Source: Bacteroidales bacterium (GTDB lineage: Bacteria > Bacteroidota > Bacteroidia > Bacteroidales > UBA932). Taken from it: a DNA stretch of 15,030 nt. The notes under the pieces are model-generated. The model was not told the DNA's origin, did no database searches, and saw nothing but the letters and a program-made list of their open reading frames with translations. The stretch lies in assembly GCA_016295455.1 (NCBI GenBank), contig JAEDLE010000043.1, forward strand, positions 1 to 15,030, written 5' to 3'. Each line of letters opens with the position of its first letter. Positions within the stretch are counted from its first letter, which is position 1. The translations under genes were made by a program, and so were the position numbers. This document shows, piece after piece, positions 7,419 through 14,617 of this stretch.

Positions 7419-8890
7419 TTTCTCAAAAATTCAACGGACCTGGCAATCAGAGGCGCCATATACCTGTCATCCTCCACGAACGGAACTTCCTTGCGGAAGG
7501 CCTCGAATATGCCTTCAATGGCAGGGGATGAGTGTCTCGGACGGCGGAATTCAAGGGCCTGGGCTGCGTTCAGCAGTTCTATCGCCAGCACCCGCTCAGT
7601 GTTTTCGACCACCCTCACGAGTTTGGTTGCTGCATTCGCGCCCATACTCACGTGGTCTTCCTGCCCCTGGGACGAAGGAATCGAGTCTGCGCTGGCCGGA
7701 TAGCAGAGACCTTTGCTCTGGCTGACTATGGATGCCGCCGTGTACTGAGGAATCATGAACCCGCTGTTGATGCCAGGCTTGGCAACAAGGAATGACGGGA
7801 GCCCGCGCTGCCCGCTGATAAGCTTGTATATCCTTCTCTCAGAGATACTTGCCAGTTCAGACAGGGCAAGGGTCAGCATATCCGTGGGAAGAGCTATCGG
7901 CTGTCCGTGGAAATTGCCGGCGGAGATGATCAGGTCTTCGTCCGGAAAGACGGTCGGGTTGTCCGTGACGCTGTTCATTTCGGTTTCGATGACGCTGCGG
8001 ACATATTCTATCGTGTCCTTGGTGGCCCCGTGGACCTGAGGTATGCAACGGAAGGAATACGGATCCTGGACGTGGGACTTCTTTCCCCTGATGATCTCAC
8101 TGCCCTCGAGCAGTTCCATGAAACGGGCGGCAGTCCTGATCTGACCCTTGTGAGGCCTCACCCTGTGGGTCTGCGGGAAGAAAGGCTCTATCCTGCCGTC
8201 AAAGGCATCAAGGGACATCGCGCCTATCCTGTCCGCCCATTCGGAAAGCCTGTCCGCCTGAATCAGCGACCATACGGCGTGCGCAGTCATGAACTGGGTC
8301 CCGTTGAGCAGGGCAAGACCTTCCTTTGACTTGAGTGTCAGCGCATTCCATCCAAGCTCTGGCCAGAGGCGCTCCACCTCGCGACGTTCACCCTTGAAGA
8401 CCACCTCGCCCATGCCTATCAGCGGGAGGCACAGGTGCGCGAGCGGGGCAAGGTCACCCGAGGCGCCGAGGGAACCCTGCTGGTAAACGACAGGGAGTAT
8501 GTCATAGTTGAACATATCCACGAGACGCTGCACTGTCTGAAGCTGCGCGCCCGAATGGCCGTATGAGAGGGACTGTATCTTAAGGAGCAGCATTATCCGG
8601 ACTATTTCCGGACGTACGGTGTCCCCCGTCCCGCAGGCGTGCGACATCACCAGATTATGCTGGAGGCGTGACAGCTGGTCCGCAGCTATGGTTATGTTGC
8701 AGAGCGAGCCGAATCCGGTGGTCACCCCGTACACGGGATGGTCTATGTCCTCCATCTTGGAATCGAGGTATTCCCTGCACCTGACTATCGCCTTGCGTGC
8801 GTCCTCTCCAAGCTGCAGTTTCTCCCCGTTGTCGATGATACTCCGTATGTCACTTATGCTGAGCTTTTTGCTTGATATGATATGTGTCAT
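7415..8890 (-). CDS. hutH: Histidine ammonia-lyase (histidine degradation, step 1)
   Basis: A 491-residue enzyme that removes ammonia from L-histidine to give trans-urocanate, using a self-made MIO electrophile. The MIO-forming Ala-Ser-Gly is at residues 143-145 in GSLGASGDLAPLAH. Other hallmarks are YGVTTGFGSL (catalytic Tyr54), NGTQFMTAH, VQDPYSFRCIPQVHG, TDNPTVF, GNFHGQPIA and SSQGQEDHVSMGANAA. The start was set at the ATG at 8890, giving MTHIISSKKLS. The reading frame is open further upstream to 8971, but that extension is arginine-rich, unlike the family, and would run into hutU. The gene follows hutU after 55 bases and overlaps hutI by four. Confidence 0.97.
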   Translation of the reverse strand: MTHIISSKKLSISDIRSIIDNGEKLQLGEDARKAIVRCREYLDSKMEDIDHPVYGVTTGFGSLCNITIAADQLSRLQHNLVMSHACGTGDTVRPEIVRIMLLLKIQSLSYGHSGAQLQTVQRLVDMFNYDILPVVYQQGSLGASGDLAPLAHLCLPLIGMGEVVFKGERREVERLWPELGWNALTLKSKEGLALLNGTQFMTAHAVWSLIQADRLSEWADRIGAMSLDAFDGRIEPFFPQTHRVRPHKGQIRTAARFMELLEGSEIIRGKKSHVQDPYSFRCIPQVHGATKDTIEYVRSVIETEMNSVTDNPTVFPDEDLIISAGNFHGQPIALPTDMLTLALSELASISERRIYKLISGQRGLPSFLVAKPGINSGFMIPQYTAASIVSQSKGLCYPASADSIPSSQGQEDHVSMGANAATKLVRVVENTERVLAIELLNAAQALEFRRPRHSSPAIEGIFEAFRKEVPFVEDDRYMAPLIARSVEFLRK

Positions 8891-8945
8891 CTGCGATTCA
8901 GTGTTTATTATGTGCGTTCCATCATTCCGGCGCCGAAGCCTGTTC

Positions 8946-10988
8946 TCACAGTTCCAGGGCCTTCCTGACAAGATTGCCGTCCGCCTCGTTCGGCAGGGTC
9001 ACCTCCAGAAGCGGGGTACGCGCCATCTCGCGCCTGATTGCCCTCACAGCCGCCTCATTGCGTGCCCAGCTGCGGCGGGCTATGCCGTTGTTCACATCCC
9101 ACAGCAGCATTTCGCGTATATGCCTGTCCGCATCGGCGCTTCCGTCTATGACCATTCCGAAGCCTCCGTTGATCACTTCGCCCCAGCCCACGCCGCCGCC
9201 GTTATGGATGGACACCCAGGTCGCCCCCCTGAAACTGTCTCCGATGACGTTCTGCACGGCCATGTCCGCGGTGAAGCTGGAACCGTCGTAAATATTGGAG
9301 GTCTCGCGGTACGGGGAATCTGTTCCTGAAACGTCGTGATGGTCACGGCCCAGGACTATAGGTCCGCTGATGCGGCCTTCCCTTATGGCCTCGTTGAATG
9401 CAAGGGCGATCTCCGTACGGCCCTGGCAGTCGGCATAGAGGATACGCGCCTGCGACCCTACCACAAGATTGTTGCGGGAGGCCTCCTCTATCCAGTGGAT
9501 GTTGTCATCCATCTGTCCGCGTATCTCTTCAGGGGCGGTGGCACTTATCTCCCTGAGCACCTGTGCCGCGATTCTGTCGGTGAGTGCCAGGTCGGCAGGG
9601 TCTTCTGACATGCACACCCACCTGAAAGGTCCGAAGCCGCTGTCAAAGAACATGGGTCCCATGATGTCCTGGACATAGGAAGGATAACGGAATCTGCCGT
9701 CAGGACCCAGGACATCCGCCCCCGCACGGGATGCCTCCAGCAGGAAGGCGTTGCCATAGTCAAAGAAATACATGCCCCTGTCGGCGAGCCGTCCGATGGC
9801 CGCGGCGTGACGGCGGAGCGAGGCCCTGACCTTTTCCTTGAACTTCTCGGGCTCTTCCGCCATCATCCTCACGGACTCTCCGAAACTGAGGCCTGCGGGG
9901 TAATAGCCTCCGGCCCAAGGGTTGTGGAGGGAGGTCTGGTCCGAACCCAGGTCCACACGGATGTCTTCGTCGGCAAGCCTTTCCCAGAGGTCCACCACAT
10001 TGCCCTGATATGCCAGGGATACGGCTTCCCTGTCGCGGCAGGCCTTCCTGATTCTAGGGACGAGTTCGTCCAGGTCTTCATGGATTTCGTCCACCCAGCC
10101 CTGGTCATAACGCTTGCGGGCTGCCAGAGGGTTGATCTCGGCTATCACGCTGACAACGCCCGAAATCACGCCCGCCTTAGGCTGCGCGCCTGACATCCCG
10201 CCCAGTCCGGCAGAGACGAAAAGCAGGCCTCCCATATGCTCGCGCGACGGTTCCAGGCCCCTGGCCTTTAGAAGCTTGCGTGCAGCATTCATCACGGTTA
10301 TGGTGGTTCCGTGGACTATGCCCTGAGGGCCTATGTACATATATGATCCGGCCGTCATCTGCCCGTACTGCGACACTCCAAGCGCGTTGAAACGCTCCCA
10401 GTCGTCCTGGGAAGAGTAGTTCGGGATAACCATACCGTTGGTCACGATCACCCTCGGAGCATCCCTGTGGCTCGGGAAGAGTCCCAGCGGATGGCCTGAG
10501 TACATAACCAGGGTCTGTTCGTCTGTCATCGTGGCCAGATACTTCATGGTCAGACAGTACTGAGCCCAGTTCTGGAACACGGCCCCATTGCCTCCGTATG
10601 TGATGAGTTCGTGCGGATGCTGCGCGACCCTCGGGTCGAGGTTGTTCTGTATCATCGCCATTATCGCCGCCGCCTGTGCGCACTTTGCGGGATACTCCCC
10701 TACGGGACGGGCATACATGGGATAGTCCGGACGGAAGCGGTACATGTATATGCGTCCGTAGTCCTTCAGCTCTCTTGCGAATTCAGGAGCCAGCACAGAA
10801 TGCTGATGTTCAGGGAAATACCTCAGTGCATTGCGTAGCGCGAGTTCCTTCTCGGCATCGCTGAGCAGGTCCTTGCGCCTGGGAGCATGGTTCACCGACG
10901 GGTCATATTCCTTAGGCTGCGGAAGTTCCTGCGGAATGCCGGCAAGGATGTCGCGCCGGAATTCCTCATTGGTAATTGACGTTGCCAT
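8946..10988 (-). CDS. hutU: Urocanate hydratase, long form (histidine degradation, step 2)
   Basis: A 680-residue NAD-dependent enzyme that hydrates urocanate to 4-imidazolone-5-propionate. Motifs include ITYGGNGAVFQNWAQ (129-143), EQTLVMYSGHPLGLFPS, the NAD-binding glycine-rich segment GLGGMSGAQ (261-269), LGSDQTSLHNPWAGGYYP, RWVCMSEDP with the conserved cysteine at 459, LGRDHHDVSGTDSP and SIHNGGGVGWGEV. At about 680 residues it is the longer version found in Bacteroidota, some Firmicutes and animals, rather than the roughly 550-residue Pseudomonas/Bacillus type. Two starts are possible: the ATG at 10988 (chosen; two bases after the ftcD stop) or a GTG at 10994 that would overlap the ftcD stop by four bases. 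Either way translation is probably coupled to ftcD. Confidence 0.97.
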   Translation of the reverse strand: MATSITNEEFRRDILAGIPQELPQPKEYDPSVNHAPRRKDLLSDAEKELALRNALRYFPEHQHSVLAPEFARELKDYGRIYMYRFRPDYPMYARPVGEYPAKCAQAAAIMAMIQNNLDPRVAQHPHELITYGGNGAVFQNWAQYCLTMKYLATMTDEQTLVMYSGHPLGLFPSHRDAPRVIVTNGMVIPNYSSQDDWERFNALGVSQYGQMTAGSYMYIGPQGIVHGTTITVMNAARKLLKARGLEPSREHMGGLLFVSAGLGGMSGAQPKAGVISGVVSVIAEINPLAARKRYDQGWVDEIHEDLDELVPRIRKACRDREAVSLAYQGNVVDLWERLADEDIRVDLGSDQTSLHNPWAGGYYPAGLSFGESVRMMAEEPEKFKEKVRASLRRHAAAIGRLADRGMYFFDYGNAFLLEASRAGADVLGPDGRFRYPSYVQDIMGPMFFDSGFGPFRWVCMSEDPADLALTDRIAAQVLREISATAPEEIRGQMDDNIHWIEEASRNNLVVGSQARILYADCQGRTEIALAFNEAIREGRISGPIVLGRDHHDVSGTDSPYRETSNIYDGSSFTADMAVQNVIGDSFRGATWVSIHNGGGVGWGEVINGGFGMVIDGSADADRHIREMLLWDVNNGIARRSWARNEAAVRAIRREMARTPLLEVTLPNEADGNLVRKALEL

Positions 10989-10990
10989 AT

Positions 10991-12697
10991 TCACCCGATC
11001 TTTGTGTTTACGATTTCAAGTATCTCGCGTTCTTCCCTGACGGCCTGGTCGGCTATGGACTGGGCAATCGTGCATATTTCGCGGGCGGCGTCCCTGTCCT
11101 TGAGGGAGGCGGCGTTGATCTTCACGTTGAGATGAGCTCCCAGCACGGCGCTTCTGGCGGCAAGGGCTCCGACGCCTGCATCAGATACGGAGTTCGGATT
11201 GCCTTCGCAGGCCATCGCCTTGAGCAGCGGGAAAGCGCCGAGGGCCTCCTTCATGGTCTTTAGCGGCACCTGTGTGGCATAAAGCGTGGCCTCCTCGAGG
11301 GCCCTTGAACGCTGTTCCTTTTCCTCAGGAGTGGACTTCGGCATACCCAAGGCATTCATTATCCGGTTGAAGGCGGCTGTGTCCTCATCCACCAGGGCGA
11401 GGAGTCTGCCCATGATCCCCTGCCCCTGTTCAGCCCAGTCGGAGAATTCCTTCCACCTGTCATCCCAGCCGCGTTTGTGTGAGGAAAGATTTGCGACCAT
11501 CGTCCCCAGGGCGGCCGCGAGGGCTCCCATATATGCGGATATGGAACCGCCTCCAGGTGCCGCGGACTCTGACGCCGTCTCAGCCGCAAAGGCCCGGCAA
11601 CTCATCCTTGTAAGACGCTCAGCTACCGCCTTTTCCTCCTCATCCTCAAGCAGATACTCAATTACCTTCTCCTTCGGATCGAAAGGCTTGAGGTCGTCCA
11701 GGCCCATGGATTTGACCGCTATCCTGATTATTTCCTCCTCGGATATGCCGACCGACCTCTGCTGTTTCTCCAGGAAGTACCTGCCGGCCTCGATGAGGCT
11801 GCGTTTTGGGACAAGCCCGACTATCTCGGTTCCGGTTACCCTCAGCCCCCTGGCCTGCGCTGCACGGCAGACTTCCTCGAAGGCTTTATGGAGAGGGGTC
11901 GCATTGATGTCCGTGATGTTCATCGACACCTGGGCTATGCCATATTCATCTATGTACCAGCCTATTGCCTTGCAGCCTTTGAGCGTGCCCGGGATCATCA
12001 CGGGATTACCGTCTGCATCCTTGACCACCTTGCCCGTGAGTGGATTGCCTTCCCTTTTCGGGCGTCCTTTCTCCCTGACATCGAATGCCACGGCATTGGC
12101 CCGGCGGGTGGAGGTGGTGTTGAGGTTGAAGTTGACGGCTATTAGGAAGTCGCGGGCGCCGACATTGGTGGCTCCGCTTCTGGCCACGGTCTCATTGTAT
12201 CCGTCGGGACCGAAATCAGGCTTCCTTTCAGGGTCGCCCATCTTCTGCGGCAGGGCCTCGTATTCGCCTGCCCTGCAGACCGCAAGATTCCTGCGCTCTG
12301 GGGTATATGCCGCCGCCTCATAGCAATAACAAGGGATTCCCAGTTCGGCATATACCCTTTCAGCAAGATCCCGCGCCATCTGGGCGCATTCCTCGAGCGT
12401 GACGCCGGATATCGGGATGAGCGGGAGGACGTCGGTTGCTCCGGACCTTGGATGGGCACCATGATGTTGTCTCATGTCAATGAGTTCCGCTGCTTTTCTG
12501 ACTGCCTGGAATGCGACTTCTACGACTGCTTCCGGACTGCCGGCGAAGGTGATCACGGTCCTGTTGGTGGCCTCGCCAGGATCGACGTTCAGCATCTTGA
12601 CTCCGGTGCCCCTGCGGACGACATCGGCTATGGCATTTATGATTTCAGGGTTGCGGCCTTCGCTGAAATTCGGTACACATTCAATTATCCTTTCCAT
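10991..12697 (-). CDS. ftcD: Fused glutamate formiminotransferase / formimino-tetrahydrofolate cyclodeaminase
   Basis: A 568-residue bifunctional enzyme for the last steps of histidine breakdown. The N-terminal transferase (about 1-330) moves the formimino group of formiminoglutamate to tetrahydrofolate, releasing glutamate. The C-terminal cyclodeaminase (about 360-568) then releases ammonia and gives 5,10-methenyl-tetrahydrofolate. The opening IIECVPNFSEGRN is diagnostic, and RQHHGAHPRSGATDV carries the catalytic His82 at the same position as in the mammalian enzyme. The cyclodeaminase shows AAPGGGSISAYMGALAAALG and ACEGNPNSVSDAGVGALAA. Two separate genes (ftcD and fchA) are also common in bacteria; here they are fused as in animals. 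It is the first gene of the hut operon, so the folate-using step leads. The start ATG is at 12697-12695. Confidence 0.96.
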   Translation of the reverse strand: MERIIECVPNFSEGRNPEIINAIADVVRRGTGVKMLNVDPGEATNRTVITFAGSPEAVVEVAFQAVRKAAELIDMRQHHGAHPRSGATDVLPLIPISGVTLEECAQMARDLAERVYAELGIPCYCYEAAAYTPERRNLAVCRAGEYEALPQKMGDPERKPDFGPDGYNETVARSGATNVGARDFLIAVNFNLNTTSTRRANAVAFDVREKGRPKREGNPLTGKVVKDADGNPVMIPGTLKGCKAIGWYIDEYGIAQVSMNITDINATPLHKAFEEVCRAAQARGLRVTGTEIVGLVPKRSLIEAGRYFLEKQQRSVGISEEEIIRIAVKSMGLDDLKPFDPKEKVIEYLLEDEEEKAVAERLTRMSCRAFAAETASESAAPGGGSISAYMGALAAALGTMVANLSSHKRGWDDRWKEFSDWAEQGQGIMGRLLALVDEDTAAFNRIMNALGMPKSTPEEKEQRSRALEEATLYATQVPLKTMKEALGAFPLLKAMACEGNPNSVSDAGVGALAARSAVLGAHLNVKINAASLKDRDAAREICTIAQSIADQAVREEREILEIVNTKIG

Positions 12698-12807
12698 ATG
12701 ACATCAGTATTTGATATTTTGAGTATCTTTAGTCTTCGTGCTCTGGGGGACACATTTCATTGTTTGGGTCACATCAGGGTTATTTATGCCTGTTTACGAA
12801 CACATTG

Positions 12808-12840
12808 ACACAAAAATAACAAAATAAAACGATTTTGTGT
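12808..12840. repeat. Inverted repeat ACACAAAA / TTTTGTGT in the hut-yqaA intergenic region
   Basis: Arms ACACAAAA (12808-12815) and TTTTGTGT (12833-12840) are perfect complements separated by 17 bases of AT-rich sequence. The repeat sits between two divergent genes and overlaps the likely hut -7 element, which is a typical place for an operator. AAAACGATT also occurs twice nearby (12826-12834 and 12860-12868), exactly 34 bases apart. No regulator is identified. Confidence 0.4.
12811..12818 (-). promoter_or_regulatory. Probable -7 element of the hut operon promoter
   Basis: On the minus strand this reads TATTTTTG, an exact match to TAnnTTTG. Transcription would begin near 12804, giving a leader of about 107 bases before ftcD. 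No clear TTTG is seen at -33. The element overlaps the left arm of an 8-bp inverted repeat, so a regulator bound there could block it. Confidence 0.42.
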
Positions 12841-12875
12841 AAGTTGAGCCCATATATTCAAAACGATTCATAAGA

Positions 12876-13310
12876 ATGCTCGGTCTTGAAAAACTCGGAT
12901 TGCTCGGCCTGTTCCTAGGAAACCTGCTGGCAGCGACCGTCATCCCATTCAGCTCGGACGCCCTCTACATCGCCGTCCTTGCGATGATGAAGGAGCCCGT
13001 CGCCTGCTTCGCAGTTGCGACCGCCGGGAACTGGCTCGGCAGTGTGGTCACTTACTATATGGGCCGCCTCGGAAGGTGGGAATGGATTGAGAAGTGGTTC
13101 AAGGTCAAGAAGGAAACCCTTGAAAAACAGAAGGAAAAGATTGACCGCTGGGGCGTATGGCTCGCCTTGATAGCCTGGGTACCCTTCATCGGGGACGTCT
13201 TCGTCATAGCCCTGGGTTTCTACCGAACCCGCCAGATTCCGACCATACTGCTGCTGCTCATCGGCAAGGCTCTCCGATTCCTGGCGTGGACCATGCTGTT
13301 CATCCGCTAG
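12876..13310 (+). CDS. YqaA-type small membrane protein (DedA/SNARE-associated family)
   Basis: A 144-residue integral membrane protein. The start LGLFLGNLLAATVIPFSSDALY, then ATAGNWLGSVVTYYMGRLGR and WVPFIGDVFVIALGFYR, are the conserved features of the short YqaA branch of the DedA (VTT-domain) family. They include the re-entrant-like hydrophobic segment with a proline-phenylalanine and a charged/polar turn, and the GD motif in the second half. About four hydrophobic segments are visible (roughly 5-38, 44-66, 94-112, 122-142), with a charged stretch rich in lysine and glutamate at about 75-90. The larger DedA relatives act in lipid carrier or phospholipid transport and membrane homeostasis; the job of YqaA itself is not settled. 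It is divergent from the hut operon and appears to be a single-gene unit. Confidence 0.85.
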   Translation: MLGLEKLGLLGLFLGNLLAATVIPFSSDALYIAVLAMMKEPVACFAVATAGNWLGSVVTYYMGRLGRWEWIEKWFKVKKETLEKQKEKIDRWGVWLALIAWVPFIGDVFVIALGFYRTRQIPTILLLLIGKALRFLAWTMLFIR

Positions 13311-13383
13311 GAGCTCCGCCACCTCCACCCCGGCCTGTACGACAATTCGGCATTGAGTAATATGAGAATGATAAGTTGCGTCA

Positions 13384-13513
13384 GATGGGATGGCTGTCTG
13401 AAGGGGATGACAATAGATTGATGCCTGATGGGGATGGTAGTCCGGAGGGGACGGCAATAGATTGATGCGTAAAGGGGATGGTTGTCTGGAGGGACGGCAA
13501 TTGATTGATGTCT
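13384..13513. repeat. Three degenerate 43-44-base tandem repeats
   Basis: The copies lie at 13384-13426, 13427-13470 and 13471-13513. Each carries GGG(G)ATGG near its start, then a GTC(T/C)(G)GGAGGG-like block, and ends with CAAT(A/T)GATTGATG. Within each copy a second GGGGA(T/C)G block occurs about 17 bases after the first, so the units alternate about 17 and 27 bases. The next GGGGATGGCT is the left arm of the hairpin at 13530-13557, so the array leads directly into that hairpin. No coding potential is seen. There are no unique spacers, so this is not a CRISPR array. Confidence 0.8.
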
Positions 13514-13517
13514 AAAG

Positions 13518-13529
13518 TGCGGAAACGCA
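13518..13529. other. Small GAAA-capped hairpin before the terminator
   Basis: TGCG-GAAA-CGCA can form a four-pair stem closed by a GNRA-type GAAA loop. It lies just upstream (plus strand) of the strong hairpin at 13530-13557. It is short and could be chance, but its position between the repeats and the terminator is suggestive. Confidence 0.3.
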
Positions 13530-13557
13530 AAGGGGATGGCTTGACAGCCATCCCCTT
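13530..13557. terminator. Strong hairpin, likely bidirectional transcription terminator
   Basis: AAGGGGATGGCT (13530-13541) and AGCCATCCCCTT (13546-13557) are perfect complements around a TGAC loop, a 12-pair stem. It lies between the convergent ends of yqaA (stop at 13310) and the rubredoxin gene (stop at 13585), closer to the latter. The following U-tract is weak in both directions (TTACATT on plus, TTTGCGTTT on minus), so efficient intrinsic termination is likely but not certain. Confidence 0.65.
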
Positions 13558-13584
13558 ACATTAGATAATGTTCTGAACAGCAGA

Positions 13585-13746
13585 CTATTCGCTGACCTCG
13601 AACTGATCCTTGCCGACGCCGCACAATGGGCATACCCAATCCTCAGGGATATCTTCAAATGCAGTTCCAGGGGCAATTCCGCTGTCAGGGTCTCCTGTAG
13701 CCGGATCGTAAACGTATCCGCAGACTACACAAACATACTTTTTCAT
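13585..13746 (-). CDS. Rubredoxin
   Basis: A 53-residue electron carrier with one iron held by four cysteines. Reading from the ATG at 13746, it begins MKKYVCVVCGYVYDP, and the second pair is in WVCPLCGVGKDQFE. The ligands are Cys6, Cys9, Cys39 and Cys42, the classic CxxCG...CPxCG arrangement. Length and the conserved aromatic residues (Tyr11, Tyr13, Phe30, Trp37) are normal. In anaerobes rubredoxin passes electrons to rubrerythrin, rubredoxin-oxygen reductases or similar enzymes that remove oxygen and peroxide; no such partner is next to it. It appears to be a single-gene unit, with its own promoter upstream and a hairpin after the stop. Confidence 0.96.
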   Translation of the reverse strand: MKKYVCVVCGYVYDPATGDPDSGIAPGTAFEDIPEDWVCPLCGVGKDQFEVSE

Positions 13747-13816
13747 TCCGATTTCAATTTATCAGGTATCACATTCCGGCACAGAACTCCGCCCGGGGTC
13801 CCACTCTGCCGGTATT

Positions 13817-13845
13817 CAAATTTAGCAATTTATCATATACAAAAA
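13817..13845 (-). promoter_or_regulatory. Probable rubredoxin promoter
   Basis: On the minus strand TAAATTTG (13824-13817) matches the -7 consensus TAnnTTTG, with TTTTTG (13845-13840) upstream as a possible -33 element. The spacer is 15 bases, a little short. It predicts a leader of about 64 bases before the ATG at 13746. Confidence 0.45.
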
Positions 13846-13954
13846 TGCAGGATATCTGAATTTCTACATCACGCATTGTCGAATATCGTTTTTGATTCCC
13901 GTTTCTTTTTCGTATACTTCCGACGTTTCTTTCCGGTCTGAAACCTGAAATGCC

Positions 13955-14617
13955 ATGGCCATCAAATTGTTATATGAAAAGACCTCTCGAGACCTGACTG
14001 GCTGTTCCAAGATGTGGGGAAATCCCGACCTGCCGGACTCCCTGGACTACCCGGAGGTTGAAGTCAAGGATGACGGGGAGACGTACTTTGACCCGATGAC
14101 CTTCATCTGCCAGATACGGCTCGAGGATATCGCCGCCCTGGACAGGGAAGGCAAGCTCCCGCACAGAGGTATGCTGTATTTCTTCGCCTCACTGGACTAC
14201 TTCCTGGGCAACATATACGCGCCCTGCTCCCCCGGAATGGGAGAATGGGACAGCCGGTACTTCAAAGTGCTGTACACTGAAGACGGCTCCGAACTTCACA
14301 CTCACAGAATCGTATATGATGACGGTTCCGAATATGGTCTTCCGGCTCTGGCCCTCTCCTTTGAGGAGTGCGGGGACCGCGATTGCGGCTTCAAACTGCT
14401 CGGAGAACCATATTTCGAGGAAGTCCGGGACCTTTACCCCGGCAGAGTTTCGCTGCTTCAGCTGGATTGCGAGGATGACTGGGGACTGCGCTTCTTCGAC
14501 TGCGGGATGCTCAATTTCCTGACGGACGGAAAGTCAGGCATTTTCCGAAAGGATGGAGAGTCAGGTACCGCCGGAAATGGCGCTGAACGCATCAGTTGCT
14601 ATCTGCATTCATTTTGA
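13955..14617 (+). CDS. DUF1963 (YwqG-like) family protein
   Basis: A 220-residue soluble protein with no signal peptide or membrane segment. Motifs of the DUF1963/YwqG family are present: GNPDLP at 22-27, DPMTFICQIRLEDIA at 46-60, LPHRGMLYFFASLDYF at 68-83, and LLQLDCEDDWGLRFFDCGMLNFL in the last quarter. In the family this last block resembles LLQ-D ... DCG-L-F. The molecular function is not known; some relatives occur near toxin-immunity genes, but nothing here supports that. It is rich in acidic and aromatic residues and contains several cysteines. The start at 13955 (MAIKLLYEK) is the first in frame; an ATG at 13950 is in another frame. It is divergent from rubredoxin and seems to stand alone. 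Confidence 0.8.
   Translation: MAIKLLYEKTSRDLTGCSKMWGNPDLPDSLDYPEVEVKDDGETYFDPMTFICQIRLEDIAALDREGKLPHRGMLYFFASLDYFLGNIYAPCSPGMGEWDSRYFKVLYTEDGSELHTHRIVYDDGSEYGLPALALSFEECGDRDCGFKLLGEPYFEEVRDLYPGRVSLLQLDCEDDWGLRFFDCGMLNFLTDGKSGIFRKDGESGTAGNGAERISCYLHSF

Noticed and set aside
6552..7703. Plus-strand open frame of 383 codons opposite hutI and hutH
   Set aside because: Antisense to two enzymes with intact catalytic motifs; no domain visible.
8891..8971. N-terminal extension of hutH to an upstream ATG
   Set aside because: The extra 27 residues are arginine-rich and unlike HutH, and would overlap the end of hutU; the ATG at 8890 gives the normal N-terminus.
11286..12323. Plus-strand open frame of 345 codons opposite ftcD
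   Set aside because: Serine/arginine-rich low-complexity translation, fully antisense to the well-conserved FtcD.
12704..12760. 18-codon leader reading frame before ftcD as a possible histidine attenuation peptide
   Set aside because: The frame exists on the minus strand but contains no histidine codons, and no terminator/antiterminator pair is evident.
12915..13457. Minus-strand open frame of 180 codons over yqaA and the repeats
   Set aside because: Antisense to yqaA, and its start lies in the tandem repeats; no conserved features.
13384..13513. CRISPR array
   Set aside because: The repeats are contiguous and degenerate, without unique spacers, and no cas genes are near.
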